Shown: piece by piece, positions 17,337 to 26,012 of the stretch
Layout: each line of letters starts with the position of its first letter
Numbering within the stretch: the stretch's first letter is position 1
Assembly (NCBI RefSeq): GCF_024273235.1
Contig: NZ_JANBVH010000041.1
Span: forward strand, 1 to 36,416
DNA length: 36,416 nucleotides
Reading direction: 5' to 3'
Source of the DNA: Sphingomonas faeni
GTDB lineage: Bacteria > Pseudomonadota > Alphaproteobacteria > Sphingomonadales > Sphingomonadaceae
Notes under the pieces: model-generated
What the model was told of the DNA's origin: nothing
What the model saw: the letters and a program-made list of their open reading frames with translations, nothing else
Databases searched by the model: none
Made by a program: the position numbers and the translations under genes

Positions 17337-17965
17337 CACTTTGCTCCCGTCGGGGCGGCGGTCAGCTCGCCGGCACCGGTCGGCGCCTTCTTGCGATAGG
17401 TATCGATCGCCTTGTACGACACCGCCGCATCGACGGTGCCGGTACCGGGCGCCCCTCGGACGAGGTCGGCGGGGTTGGCGACCATCGCCGCGAGGTTGCG
17501 GTTGATCGCGCAGCCATAGTTGGACGACGTGTTGGCGGTCAGGTCGTTGGTCGAATCGCGCGACCAGTCGGGGCAGTGCGGGACGTCGGCCCGCATCCTG
17601 CTGACCACGACGCGGATCGATCCGGGAGTCAGCGGCGCAGGCGTGGCCGGCGCATCGACACTCAGCAACAGGCCATATTGCGCCACCACGGCGGCCACGT
17701 CGGCACGCGCCTGCGGGGCTTCAGCCGCGGGGTCGTCGATCGCGATCCGGTCGCCATAGCCGAGGCGCATCGTCGTCATCCATGCGGCCAGCCGCTGCTG
17801 TTCGCCCCGCGCGAGCGCACCGCCGCTAACGCCCAGGTCGATCGCATAGTCGGACCGGCTGACGATCGGCTGATGGACCGATTCGAGACCGCGATTCTCG
17901 GTCCCCATGCAGCCACCGAGCAGCAGTGCAGGGACGAGGGATGCTAGGATCAATTTGCTGATCAT
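17336..17965 (-). CDS. cpaD: Pilus assembly lipoprotein CpaD
   Basis: The start at 17965 has AAGGA seven bases upstream and yields a clean lipoprotein signal, MISKLILASLVPALLLGGC, with the lipid-bearing C19. The mature part (to 209 residues) has the CpaD family region with VVVSRMRADVPHCPDWS and NYGCAINRNLAAMVANPADLVRG, including two Cys that may form a disulfide. CpaD is an outer-membrane-linked lipoprotein that helps the CpaC secretin assemble or stay stable. The gene follows cpaC after a short gap and overlaps cpaE. The assignment rests on the signal, the conserved block and operon position. Confidence 0.9.
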   Translation of the reverse strand: MISKLILASLVPALLLGGCMGTENRGLESVHQPIVSRSDYAIDLGVSGGALARGEQQRLAAWMTTMRLGYGDRIAIDDPAAEAPQARADVAAVVAQYGLLLSVDAPATPAPLTPGSIRVVVSRMRADVPHCPDWSRDSTNDLTANTSSNYGCAINRNLAAMVANPADLVRGAPGTGTVDAAVSYKAIDTYRKKAPTGAGELTAAPTGAK

Positions 17966-18011
17966 CGGAAATCCTTGGTGCGTAAGGCGCAAGCCGGTCG
18001 AATGGGCCATC

Positions 18012-19592
18012 TCAGTTCGAGAAGCCGGGCGCGGGCAGGGCGCCGTTGCCGGCCCGGGCGGCCGATCTGGTCTTTACGGGCGGCGCGATATCGTCCTCGT
18101 TGCGGCGGACGTCGCCGCGCGGCAGCGGCAGGATCGGGGCTGCCGCACCGACCGTTGGCCGTGCGTAGGGGGATGGCGCAACCGTCGGCACCGGCCGCTT
18201 GCCACCGTCGCTCGCGCTCAACGTGCCCCGCAGCACCCGGTCGAGATCGGTCGGCGCACGCGCACCATCGGTCGGCAGCGCGATGTCACTCGCGTTGTTG
18301 ACCGGCTTCACCAGATACGGCGTGATGACGATGACCAGTTCGGTCTCGTTGCGCTGGAACGCGTTGGACCGGAACAGCGCGCCGATGACCGGCAGGTTCG
18401 AAAGTCCGGGGGTCTTGTCGTACGAGTTATTGTGGCTGTTCGACAGCAGGCCGCTGATCATCATGCTCTGGCCCGAACCGAGCTCTACGGTCGTCTCGGT
18501 ACGGCGGGTAGTAAGCCCTGGGACACGCGTGCTGTTCATCGTCACGGCGTTCGAATAATCGAGTTGCGAAACCTCGGGGCGAACCCGCAGCGAGATACGG
18601 CCATCCGACAGCACCGTCGGCGTGTAGGCTAGGCTGACGCCGTATTGCTTATACTCGATCGAGACCGTGCCGAGCGCCTGCGCCAGCGGGATCGGTATCT
18701 CGCCGCCCGCCAGGAACGTACCCGTCTCACCCGACAAGGCCGTCAGGTTCGGGTTGGCGAGCGTGGTCACCTGACCGATCGTCTCACCCAGGTCGATCGC
18801 GCCGATGAGATCGAGCCCAAGCAGCTTGCCGGCAAGACCGAAGGTAGAGCCTAGCGTCGATTGCGTGACACCGCTTTGAGAAGGGGTGGTGAAGCCGGTC
18901 GACAGCGTGCCGCCTGGAAGGAATTGCGTGCTGGCGCCGCGGCCTTGGGCAACGCCGAATTTGAAGCCGCCCGTACCGTCCCTGCTTTGTACGTTCACGC
19001 CGATGTTCTTGATGAAACTCCGGGTGACTTCGGCGATTCGCACCTGAAGGTTGACCTGCAGCGGCGTCGCGGTCTTCAGGCGCGACAGGACCTTGGTCGT
19101 ATCCCCCACGAACGCCTGCACCAGTCGCTCGGCTTCGGCGGCGTCCTCTGGTGCGGCGACCGTGCCCGTCAGCAGGATCAGGCCGTTCATCGGCGTGGCG
19201 ACGACCTGTGCCTCGGGCATCGCCAGCCCGAGCATCTGCTGGACCGAATCGAGATTGTTGCCGACCCGGACGGTCGCCGCGTAGACGACCGCGCCGCCCT
19301 TCGTCGTTGCCGAGATCGTCGTCTCTCCGGTCTTCTTGCCGAACACGTACAGCTGGGTCGGCGACCGGACCTGGACATCGGCGATCGTGTCGTCGGCGAC
19401 GAACAGGTCGGTCATCGGCCGTGCCAGCGTCACCAGTCGGCCGCGTCCGGTGTTGATCTGCACGACCGGTGCGCCTGCCGGCATCGCCGCAGGCGACCGC
19501 GGCTGCGCCAGGGCCGGCGCGGAGGGGGCGGCGCTTGCCGCAGCCAGCGCGACGGCCAAGGGCCATCCGAGCGACGTCATCGCGATACGCAT
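18012..19592 (-). CDS. cpaC: Tad pilus secretin CpaC/RcpA
   Basis: This 526-residue protein is the outer-membrane secretin through which the Flp pilus passes. A signal peptide (about 1-30, ending APALAQ) leads to the N-terminal pilus-secretin domain (about 40-110) with VFGKKTGETTI, then a BON-like region (about 112-170), then the secretin core (about 178-430). The core has LANPNLTALSGETGTFLAGGEIPIP in part and the family signature region TPGLSNLPVIGALFRS, ending VIVITPYLVKPV. A Pro/Arg-rich tail of about 90 residues follows and is likely disordered. One base separates its ATG from the cpaB stop, which implies tight coupling. Confidence 0.95.
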   Translation of the reverse strand: MRIAMTSLGWPLAVALAAASAAPSAPALAQPRSPAAMPAGAPVVQINTGRGRLVTLARPMTDLFVADDTIADVQVRSPTQLYVFGKKTGETTISATTKGGAVVYAATVRVGNNLDSVQQMLGLAMPEAQVVATPMNGLILLTGTVAAPEDAAEAERLVQAFVGDTTKVLSRLKTATPLQVNLQVRIAEVTRSFIKNIGVNVQSRDGTGGFKFGVAQGRGASTQFLPGGTLSTGFTTPSQSGVTQSTLGSTFGLAGKLLGLDLIGAIDLGETIGQVTTLANPNLTALSGETGTFLAGGEIPIPLAQALGTVSIEYKQYGVSLAYTPTVLSDGRISLRVRPEVSQLDYSNAVTMNSTRVPGLTTRRTETTVELGSGQSMMISGLLSNSHNNSYDKTPGLSNLPVIGALFRSNAFQRNETELVIVITPYLVKPVNNASDIALPTDGARAPTDLDRVLRGTLSASDGGKRPVPTVAPSPYARPTVGAAAPILPLPRGDVRRNEDDIAPPVKTRSAARAGNGALPAPGFSN

Positions 19593-19593
19593 G

Positions 19594-20631
19594 TCAGTTC
19601 TTCCCCCCGACCGGCACGACGGTCATTGCATTGCCGCGCGCGATCCGCACCACCGGGCCCTGGACGACGGCTGCACCGCCAGCCTGCGACATGACTGGCC
19701 CGCCCTGCATCACGGCCCCGCCGCGGCTGCTGTCCGCCGGCTTGCCCGGCACCGTGCTGCGCTGATACCGCGAGACATCGGCGCCGGTCTGGTAGCTAGA
19801 CCGGCCCGCCGATGGCTGGCTCGCGACCCGTGCGAGCATCGCCTTCTCGGCCTTCGGATCATTGCCCTCGGGCACCTTGACGGCACCCGACGCAATGGCC
19901 TCTTCCAGCTCTGCGGTATTGTCCGCGATCGAGCGCAGCGACAGCGACAGCGATCCGAGCGTCTGCGCCAGCGCCACCTGCTCGGCCATCTTGGGCGTCG
20001 CCTCGATCGTCACGTTGGAAAAGGTCTGGACCTTGGTCTTGCCGTCCTCGCCGACCAGATTGTCGGTCCGCTGGTCGGTCGCCAGCACGCGGATATTGCG
20101 CATGATGGTCTCGGACACCTTGAGCGGCTCGCCGTCGCCACCGCCGGCCACCGCCTGCGTCAGGACGAGATCGATCCGGTCGCCGGGAAATACGAAGCCC
20201 GCGACCGCGGCTTGTGCCGAGACCGGAACCGTGACGGCGCGCATGCCCGGGCCCAGCGCTGCGGCCAGGAAGCCACGGTCGCCGGGCTTTACCAGCGCGC
20301 CCTGCGTGACCGGCTGCCCGGCGGTGATGATGCTGCGCACCACCGTGCCCTGCAGCGACTGGAGGTTGGTCTTGTCCCGAAGATAATAGGCGTTGTCGAC
20401 CAGCTCCTTCGGCCAGGGCTGGAACTTCAGCGCCGTCGCATCCAGGATCGTGCCGACCGGCAGCGAACGGGTCGCGACCAGCACCTCGGGGCCGTCCACG
20501 ACCGGCGCGGCCATCACGACCGCACCGGCTTGAGGTGCCGAACTGCCGGCGATCAACGATCTTGCAAATAACGCCGTGATGGCTGCGACTATAAGCGCGC
20601 CAACCAGCAATATGATCTTGCGACTATCCAT
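19594..20631 (-). CDS. cpaB: Flp pilus assembly protein CpaB/RcpC
   Basis: The 345-residue protein has an N-terminal membrane anchor (about 5-25, KIILLVGALIVAAITALFA) and then an SAF domain (about 48-115) with VLVATRSLPVGTILDATAL and VVRSIITAGQPV, followed by the RcpC/CpaB C-terminal domain with GMRAVTVPV and FVFPGDRIDLVLT. The last 60 residues are Gly/Ala/Val-rich with low complexity. CpaB is a periplasmic partner of the secretin in Tad systems. The gene lies 46 bases past cpaA. The SAF domain may bind peptidoglycan-like sugars, which is a family-level guess. Confidence 0.93.
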   Translation of the reverse strand: MDSRKIILLVGALIVAAITALFARSLIAGSSAPQAGAVVMAAPVVDGPEVLVATRSLPVGTILDATALKFQPWPKELVDNAYYLRDKTNLQSLQGTVVRSIITAGQPVTQGALVKPGDRGFLAAALGPGMRAVTVPVSAQAAVAGFVFPGDRIDLVLTQAVAGGGDGEPLKVSETIMRNIRVLATDQRTDNLVGEDGKTKVQTFSNVTIEATPKMAEQVALAQTLGSLSLSLRSIADNTAELEEAIASGAVKVPEGNDPKAEKAMLARVASQPSAGRSSYQTGADVSRYQRSTVPGKPADSSRGGAVMQGGPVMSQAGGAAVVQGPVVRIARGNAMTVVPVGGKN

Positions 20632-20677
20632 GACTAGTTCGTGCCTTTCAGGCGCCGGTATTTCGCTTCGGCATTAA

Positions 20678-21154
20678 TCATGATTGAAACTGATTAAGGA
20701 GTGGTTCGCGCAGCGCGAGAAGGCCGGCGAATGCTATCGCCACACCGTAGGGCACTTCGATCTGTCCTGCATTTTTCTTCAGGGTGCGCTCGATCATCAT
20801 GACGATCGTGACGACACCGCCGGCGATCGACATCACCATCAGCATCGACAGGAAGGCCGGGAACGGCAGCCACAGCGCCAGTGCGACGATCAGCTTGACG
20901 TCGCCGCCGCCCATCATCCCGAAGTGGAAGGCGACCAGGAATACCGCGAACACCGCCAGCGCGCCGCAGATCTGCAACGCCATGTCGGGCCAGACATCGA
21001 GGCCGTTGGCATACCACCAGACAGGGGCCAGCAGCGCGACCGCGGCGTTCTTCCAGTTCGCGATCTCGCGCGTCCGGGCATCCTCGATTCCCGCGGACAC
21101 GAGCAGTCCGCCGAGCACGAAAATCAAAATTGGCAGAGCAATATTCCATCCCAT
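20678..21154 (-). CDS. cpaA: Prepilin peptidase CpaA/TadV
   Basis: This 158-residue inner-membrane aspartyl protease of the A24 family is short, as in Tad systems, lacking the methylase domain of PilD. The two catalytic Asp residues are D25 in GIEDARTREIAN and D85 in FGMMGGGDVKL, the GxGD motif. About five hydrophobic spans are seen. It should cleave the leader of the Flp pilin, but no pilin gene is in the window. It is the first gene of the minus-strand tad operon, and only 19 bases separate it from the divergent hydrolase gene, so its promoter must overlap that gene. The ribosome binding site is weak (TAGGG nine bases upstream). Confidence 0.93.
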   Translation of the reverse strand: MGWNIALPILIFVLGGLLVSAGIEDARTREIANWKNAAVALLAPVWWYANGLDVWPDMALQICGALAVFAVFLVAFHFGMMGGGDVKLIVALALWLPFPAFLSMLMVMSIAGGVVTIVMMIERTLKKNAGQIEVPYGVAIAFAGLLALREPLLNQFQS

Positions 21155-21173
21155 CGGCTAGGCCCTAACGAAG

Positions 21174-22181
21174 ATGGCTTTCGAAAAAGTAACCGTCCCG
21201 AGCGAATTCCTCGACAATTCCGCGCGCTATGCGGGGGATGAGGCTGCCGCTGCGGTTCGGCGGACGATTCCGGCGGGTGCCCGCACCGGCTATTGGGCCG
21301 CACCCGATGGCTGGAAGCTGCGCCGCTTCGACTGGCCCGCGGCGACCCCGCGCGGCCGATTGCTGTTCCAGACCGGCCGCGGCGATATTTTCGAAAAGTA
21401 TCTGGAGACGTTCGCGCACCTCCATGCGCAGGGCTGGTCGGTCACCGCGTTCGACTGGCGCGGGCAGGGGGGCTCGGGGCGGTTGTCGCCGGACCCGCAT
21501 GTTGGTCATGTCGGCGACTACGGTATCTACGATTCGGATCTCGCGGCGTTCTGGGCGGACTGGCGTGCGGAGGGCACTGGCCCGCGAATCGTGCTGGGGC
21601 ATTCGATGGGCGGCATGATGGTCGTGCGTGCGCTTGCGGCCCGGTCGATCGATCCCGACGCGGCTATCCTCGTCGCGCCGATGATCGGGCTGAAATCGCC
21701 GATCCCCGCGCGTATCGCAGCCCGGGTGGCGCAGTGGATCGCGGGACGCGGTGACCCGATGCGCGCTGCGTGGCGCGGCAACGAACGGCCGGGGGCGCTC
21801 GCATCGCGCCGATCGCTGCTGACGCATGACGAGGAACGCTATGCCGACGAGCGCTGGTGGCAGGATCGGCATCCCGACCTGGTGCTCGGACCGCCGAGCT
21901 GGACCTGGCTCGCGCACGGGTTTGCCGGCGCCGCCGCGCTGGCGTCGGATCCGCGGGTCGAGACGATCGCAACGCCGGTGCTGATGCTGATCGCCGACGC
22001 CGACAAGCTGGTCGATCCGCGCGCGGCGTTGCGGCTCGGTGCGCGCCTGCCCGACGCGCAGATCGTCCGGTTCGGCCCCGAATCGGCGCACGAGATCCTG
22101 CGCGAGGCGGACGGCGTGCGCGACCGTGCGCTGGCCGCGATCGATTCGTTCCTGGCGGCCGTCGTGCCCGCACGTCCGTGA
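21174..22181 (+). CDS. Alpha/beta hydrolase, lysophospholipase-like
   Basis: The 335-residue protein is an alpha/beta-fold hydrolase of the serine aminopeptidase/monoacylglycerol lipase type (PF12146). The nucleophile elbow is GHSMGG after RIVLG, the oxyanion side has FQTGRGDIFEKY, a later Asp occurs in LIADADKLVDP, and the catalytic His is likely in ESAHEILRE. It resembles PldB-type lysophospholipases, but the substrate cannot be read from sequence. There is no signal peptide. The next gene starts inside its stop codon (GTGA), so the two are co-translated. The start at 21174 has only a weak ribosome binding site, and a later start is possible. Confidence 0.87.
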   Translation: MAFEKVTVPSEFLDNSARYAGDEAAAAVRRTIPAGARTGYWAAPDGWKLRRFDWPAATPRGRLLFQTGRGDIFEKYLETFAHLHAQGWSVTAFDWRGQGGSGRLSPDPHVGHVGDYGIYDSDLAAFWADWRAEGTGPRIVLGHSMGGMMVVRALAARSIDPDAAILVAPMIGLKSPIPARIAARVAQWIAGRGDPMRAAWRGNERPGALASRRSLLTHDEERYADERWWQDRHPDLVLGPPSWTWLAHGFAGAAALASDPRVETIATPVLMLIADADKLVDPRAALRLGARLPDAQIVRFGPESAHEILREADGVRDRALAAIDSFLAAVVPARP

Positions 22182-23296
22182 AGCCGGTCTACGATATCGC
22201 GATCGTCGGCGCGGGCATGGCGGGTGCCAGCCTCGCTGCCGCGATCGGGTCGCGCGCCGGCGTGCTCGTGCTCGAGGCGGAGGACTCACCCGGCTACCAC
22301 GCCACCGGCCGCTCGGCCGCGTTCTGGTCGGAGACCTATGGCGGCCCCGATATCCAGCCGCTCACCACCGCCTCCGGACCATTTCTCCAGGCTGGCGGAC
22401 ATCTCGCGCCACTCGGTTCGGTCCACATCGGTCGTGCCGAGGACGAGGCCGCGATGGAAGCGTTCCTCGCCGAGTTCGCGGACAGCGACGTCGTCCTCGA
22501 GAGAGTCGATCCGGCCGCGTTCGTACCCGGTCTCCGCCCCGAATGGACGCTCGGCATCCAGGAGGCGAGCTGCGCCTATATCGACGTCGCCGCGCTCCAT
22601 GCCGAGAGCATCGCCACCGCGCGTCGTGCCGGTGCAGACTTCGTCACCGACGCGGCGTTCGTCGGCGCGGTGCGCGTCGCCGGTGTCTGGACCATCGACA
22701 CGAAGGCCGGTACTTTCCAGGCGCGCACGCTCGTCAATGCAGCGGGCGCCTGGGCGGACACCGTCGCGGTGCGCGCGTCCGTCCGTCCGCTCGGCCTGAC
22801 CGCCTATCGCCGGACGATGGTGCAGCTTCGTACCGAGCCCGGCGCCCCCGAGGGCCTCCCGCATATCGCCGACATCGCCGGGCGCTTCTATTTCAAGCCC
22901 GAGCCCGGCGGCCGCCTCTGGCTCAGCCCGCACGACGAGACCCCAACCGACCCGTGCGACGCCGCACCCGAGGAGATCGACGTCGCGATCGCGGTCGACC
23001 GGTTCGAGCATGTCGTCGACTGGCGGGTCGCCGCGGTCGAGCGGAGCTGGGCGGGCCTGCGCACCTTCGCGCCCGATCGCCTGCCGATCTACGGCTTCGA
23101 CCGCGACGTGCCCGGTTTCTTCTGGTGTGCAGGCCAAGGCGGCTTCGGCATCCAGACCGCCCCCGCCGCCGCGTTGCTCGCCGCCAGCCTCGTGCTCGGC
23201 ACGTCCCCCGACCCGGCGGTCGCGGCGATCGACCCGGCACGCTATTCACCCGATCGGTTTTGCGTTAGCCTGCGACCTCCTTTCACCGAGGGATAG
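22178..23296 (+). CDS. FAD-dependent oxidoreductase, D-arginine dehydrogenase-like (DAO family)
   Basis: I placed the start at GTG 22178, which overlaps the hydrolase stop as GTGA and gives 372 residues beginning MKPVYDIAIVGAGMAGAS, a proper dinucleotide-binding start. The DAO (PF01266) pattern continues with PGYHATGRSAAFWSETYGG, VNAAGAWAD, FYFKPEPGGRLWLSP, WAGLRTFAPDRLPIYG and FFWCAGQGGFGIQTAPAAALLA. The whole order follows Pseudomonas DauA, which oxidises D-arginine and other D-amino acids. The Arg in GLRTF and Tyr in FYFKP that bind the carboxylate are kept, but the Glu that holds the guanidinium in DauA seems absent, so the substrate may not be D-arginine. It acts probably in the cytoplasm or at the inner membrane. 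Confidence 0.85.
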   Translation: MKPVYDIAIVGAGMAGASLAAAIGSRAGVLVLEAEDSPGYHATGRSAAFWSETYGGPDIQPLTTASGPFLQAGGHLAPLGSVHIGRAEDEAAMEAFLAEFADSDVVLERVDPAAFVPGLRPEWTLGIQEASCAYIDVAALHAESIATARRAGADFVTDAAFVGAVRVAGVWTIDTKAGTFQARTLVNAAGAWADTVAVRASVRPLGLTAYRRTMVQLRTEPGAPEGLPHIADIAGRFYFKPEPGGRLWLSPHDETPTDPCDAAPEEIDVAIAVDRFEHVVDWRVAAVERSWAGLRTFAPDRLPIYGFDRDVPGFFWCAGQGGFGIQTAPAAALLAASLVLGTSPDPAVAAIDPARYSPDRFCVSLRPPFTEG

Positions 23297-23301
23297 TCGA
23301 T

Positions 23302-23475
23302 ATGGCGCACAAGTTCGTGATCGAGCAGAACAAGGCCGGCGAGTACGTCGCCAAGTTCAAGTACAACAGCGAAGTCATGTTCTGGACCGAGGGCTATTCG
23401 AGCAAGGCCGGCGCCAGGAACGCTATCGAGTCGATTCTGAAGAACGGCCCCGCCGCGCCGGTCGAGGAACCTTGA
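23302..23475 (+). CDS. YegP-like small protein (DUF1508)
   Basis: ATG at 23302, five bases past the preceding stop, opens a 57-residue frame. The product has the single DUF1508 repeat pattern: KFVIEQNKAGEYVAKFKYN, then WTEGYSSKAGARNAIESILKN, ending in a short Pro/Glu tail. E. coli YegP has two such repeats; single-repeat forms are common in Alphaproteobacteria. The fold is small and of unknown function. Spacing suggests it is the last gene of the hydrolase-oxidoreductase operon. The family match is clear despite the small size. Confidence 0.85.
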   Translation: MAHKFVIEQNKAGEYVAKFKYNSEVMFWTEGYSSKAGARNAIESILKNGPAAPVEEP

Positions 23476-23485
23476 CCGGATCGCA

Positions 23486-23530
23486 GGGGCGCCGCGCTTC
23501 CATGAGCTAAACGAGGTCTAGCGGCGCCCC
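23486..23530. terminator. Inverted repeat between convergent yegP-like gene and rnhA
   Basis: GGGGCGCCGC at 23486-23495 and GCGGCGCCCC at 23521-23530 are perfect 10-bp arms around a 25-base loop. The right arm lies over the last codons of rnhA. It could end transcription from both sides, though there is no U-run. Confidence 0.4.
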
Positions 23531-23985
23531 GCCGCCACCGCGGCATCGCTCGCCAGCTTGTCCGCGCGCTCGTTCTCCGGGTGGCCGGCATGGCCCTTGA
23601 CCCATTGCCACTCGATCTTGTGCCGCGCCACCGCGGCCAGCAGCGCGTGCCACAGTTCGGCGTTCTTCACCGGCTTCTTGTCGGCGGTCTTCCAGCCGTT
23701 GCGCTGCCAGCCTTTCACCCACTTGGTCAGGCCGTCCATCACGTATTTGCTGTCGGTGTACAGTGTCACCGCGCACGGCCGCGTCAGCACGTTGAGCGCC
23801 TCGATCGCCGCGGTCATCTCCATCCGATTGTTGGTCGTGGGCGTCTCGCCGCCCGATAATTCCTTCTCGTGCGCGCCCATGCGGATCACCGCACCCCAGC
23901 CGCCCGGCCCCGGATTGCCCTTGCACGCGCCGTCGGTGAAGATCTCGACCTTCGTCATGGTCGGGGCAGCTACGTCGTCAGTCAT
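23518..23985 (-). CDS. rnhA: Ribonuclease HI
   Basis: The enzyme cuts the RNA strand of RNA-DNA hybrids during replication and R-loop removal. The start at 23985 overlaps the thrB stop as ATGA and gives 155 residues, the length of E. coli RNase HI; an inner Met (MTKVEIFTD) ten codons in is an alternative. All catalytic residues are present: D18 in FTDGACKGNPGPGGWG, E56 in NNRMEMTAAIEAL, D78 in YTDSKYV, and H132 and D142 in VKGHAGHPENERADKLA. The basic handle with KGWQRNGWKT is also kept. It is the third gene of an ispH-thrB-rnhA unit, an arrangement I recall from other Alphaproteobacteria. Confidence 0.96.
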   Translation of the reverse strand: MTDDVAAPTMTKVEIFTDGACKGNPGPGGWGAVIRMGAHEKELSGGETPTTNNRMEMTAAIEALNVLTRPCAVTLYTDSKYVMDGLTKWVKGWQRNGWKTADKKPVKNAELWHALLAAVARHKIEWQWVKGHAGHPENERADKLASDAAVAAGRR

Positions 23986-24932
23986 GCGAATAGATCGTCC
24001 TTGCGATACGCCTCGAACCGCCGCCAATACGCCAGCGGATCCTTGCGCGTCACCAGCGCATCCGCCGGCGTGTTGAGCCAATCCCATGCGCGCGTCGCCA
24101 GGAAGCGAAGGCACGCCCCCTGCGCCAGCACCGGCAGCGCGGCACGTTCGGCCGAAGAGAGCGGATGCCGATCGACATATCCCGCGACCAGCGCCTTGCC
24201 GACCCCGGCGTCATAGCCCTCGCCCTGCGCATCGAACGCCCAGGCGCTGTGCAGGATCGCCAGGTCGTAGGCGCGGATATCGGTGCAGGCGAAATAGAAG
24301 TCGATCAGCCCCGTCACCCGGTCGCCGAGCATCAGCACATTGTCGGGAAACAGATCGGCGTGGATGACGCTGCGCGGCAGGTCGTTCGGCCAGGCTGCGA
24401 CGACCGCATCTGCCGCCGTGCTCACCGTATCGAACAGTCCCGGCTCGATCGCATCCAGATCGCGGCCACATTTCGAGAGCAGGGCGCGCCAACCGTCGGG
24501 GCCCAGCGTATTCGGCCGCACGCCATCGAAGCCGGCGAGGCTGACGTGCATCGCCCCCATCGCGGCACCGGCCGCATACGCCTGCGCTTCGGTCGGATGC
24601 GACACCGAAACCCCGGTCAGGAACTCGATCAGGCACGCCGGCCGCCCGCAAAGCTCGTGGATCAGCACACCGCTGCGGTCGGGCAGCGCACGCGGCACCG
24701 GGTTGCCGTCGACCGCGAGATGATCGAGCATCGCCATGAAGAACGGCAGGTCGTCTGCCGACACGCGCTTTTCATATAGCGTCAGGATGAACCGCCCGGT
24801 CGTCGTATCGACCAGGTAATTGCTGTTCTCCACCCCCTCGGCGATGCCCTTGGCCGAGACCAGTTCGCCGTGATCGAACTTGGCGAGGAACGCGCCCAGC
24901 GCCTCCGCCGACACCTGCGTATAGACCGCCAT
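23982..24932 (-). CDS. thrB: Homoserine kinase (ThrB2, APH-fold type)
   Basis: This 316-residue protein belongs to the aminoglycoside phosphotransferase-fold homoserine kinases found in Alphaproteobacteria and Pseudomonas, not the GHMP type of E. coli. It phosphorylates L-homoserine in threonine synthesis. Marks are GVENSNYLVDT in the nucleotide-binding N-lobe, RFILTLYEKRV with the conserved Lys, the catalytic loop VIHADLFPDNVL and the metal-binding IDFYFACTD. The start begins MAVYTQVSAEAL, the family N-terminus. It lies one base past the ispH stop (TAGCATG) and overlaps rnhA. The call is well supported by family length and motif order. Confidence 0.93.
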   Translation of the reverse strand: MAVYTQVSAEALGAFLAKFDHGELVSAKGIAEGVENSNYLVDTTTGRFILTLYEKRVSADDLPFFMAMLDHLAVDGNPVPRALPDRSGVLIHELCGRPACLIEFLTGVSVSHPTEAQAYAAGAAMGAMHVSLAGFDGVRPNTLGPDGWRALLSKCGRDLDAIEPGLFDTVSTAADAVVAAWPNDLPRSVIHADLFPDNVLMLGDRVTGLIDFYFACTDIRAYDLAILHSAWAFDAQGEGYDAGVGKALVAGYVDRHPLSSAERAALPVLAQGACLRFLATRAWDWLNTPADALVTRKDPLAYWRRFEAYRKDDLFA

Positions 24933-24933
24933 G

Positions 24934-25890
24934 CTAGGCAGCCGCCTCCAGCCCGCGGGGCAGCTTGAACGCGATCGTCTCGCGGTTGGTCTCGACTTCG
25001 CGCTCGGTCACGGCGTAGCGCTCCGACAACCGATCGACGAGTTCGCGCACCAGCAGTTCCGGCGCGGACGCGCCCGCGGTGATCCCCAGCGCGGCGACGC
25101 CGGCGAGGAAATCCCAATCGAGTTCGCTCGCCCGCTGGATCAGCATCGCCGGCGTACCCTCGCGCTCGGCGACCTCGACGAGGCGCACCGAGTTGGACGA
25201 GTTCGGCGCACCGATCACCAGCACCGCATCGACGCTATGCGCGATCGCCTTGACCGCGGTCTGGCGGTTTGAGGTCGCGTAGCAGATGTCCTCGCCCCGC
25301 GGCGGCAGCATCTGCGGAAATCGGCGCTGCAACGTCGCCACCACCGCGGCGGTATCGTCCACCGACAGCGTCGTCTGCGTCAGGAAGGCGAGGTTCGACG
25401 GATCGGCGGGTGCGAACACCTCGGCGTCCTCGACCGTTTCGATCAGCGACATCGAGCCTTGCGGCACCTGTCCGAACGTACCGATCACCTCCGGATGCCC
25501 GGCATGGCCGATGAACACGATATGCCGCCCGGCCGCGACCAGCCGCTCGGCCTGGCGGTGGACCTTCGACACCAGGGGGCAGGTCGCATCGAGATATTCC
25601 AGCCCGCGCGATTCGGCATTGGCCGGCACCGATTTCGGTACGCCGTGCGCGGAGAACACGACCGGGGCGCCATCCGGCACCTCGTCCAGTTCCTCGACGA
25701 AGATCGCGCCCTGCGCCTTCAGCGTGTCGACGACGAACTTGTTGTGGACGATCTCGTGGCGGACATAGACCGGGGCGCCATGCTTCTCGATCGCCAGTTC
25801 GACGATCCGGATGGCGCGGTCCACGCCGGCGCAAAAGCCTCGGGGTGCTGCGATCAACAGTTCGAGCGGCGGCTTGTCGATTGGGCTCAT
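24934..25890 (-). CDS. ispH: 4-hydroxy-3-methylbut-2-enyl diphosphate reductase
   Basis: The last enzyme of the MEP pathway reduces HMBPP to IPP and DMAPP with a [4Fe-4S] cluster. The 318-residue product has the three cluster Cys residues: C20 in PRGFCAGVDRAI, C104 in DATCPLVSKVH and C203 in GEDICYATSNRQ. Active-site residues in RHEIVHN, FSAHGV and GHPEVIGT (E134, the proton-relay Glu) and the SSNS phosphate-binding stretch are all present. It is first in a three-gene unit with thrB and rnhA. Sphingomonads make carotenoids and hopanoids, so isoprenoid supply is an expected core function. Confidence 0.97.
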   Translation of the reverse strand: MSPIDKPPLELLIAAPRGFCAGVDRAIRIVELAIEKHGAPVYVRHEIVHNKFVVDTLKAQGAIFVEELDEVPDGAPVVFSAHGVPKSVPANAESRGLEYLDATCPLVSKVHRQAERLVAAGRHIVFIGHAGHPEVIGTFGQVPQGSMSLIETVEDAEVFAPADPSNLAFLTQTTLSVDDTAAVVATLQRRFPQMLPPRGEDICYATSNRQTAVKAIAHSVDAVLVIGAPNSSNSVRLVEVAEREGTPAMLIQRASELDWDFLAGVAALGITAGASAPELLVRELVDRLSERYAVTEREVETNRETIAFKLPRGLEAAA

Positions 25891-25915
25891 GATGCGCCTG
25901 CCTCTACGCGATTGC

Positions 25916-25944
25916 TTGCCTGGACGATAGCCGGTTCCTATGGT
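25916..25944 (+). promoter_or_regulatory. Possible sigma-70-like promoter for the lipoprotein gene
   Basis: TTGCCT at 25916-25921 and TATGGT at 25939-25944 are separated by 17 bases, in the divergent gap between ispH and the lipoprotein gene. The -10 is only a partial match. Confidence 0.3.
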
Positions 25945-26012
25945 GCGCCGCGACAGGGGCCGCTTGCGACATGCGGTGGCCCTTTCGCTCGTTCGAGAAG
26001 GTAAGCGTCGCC

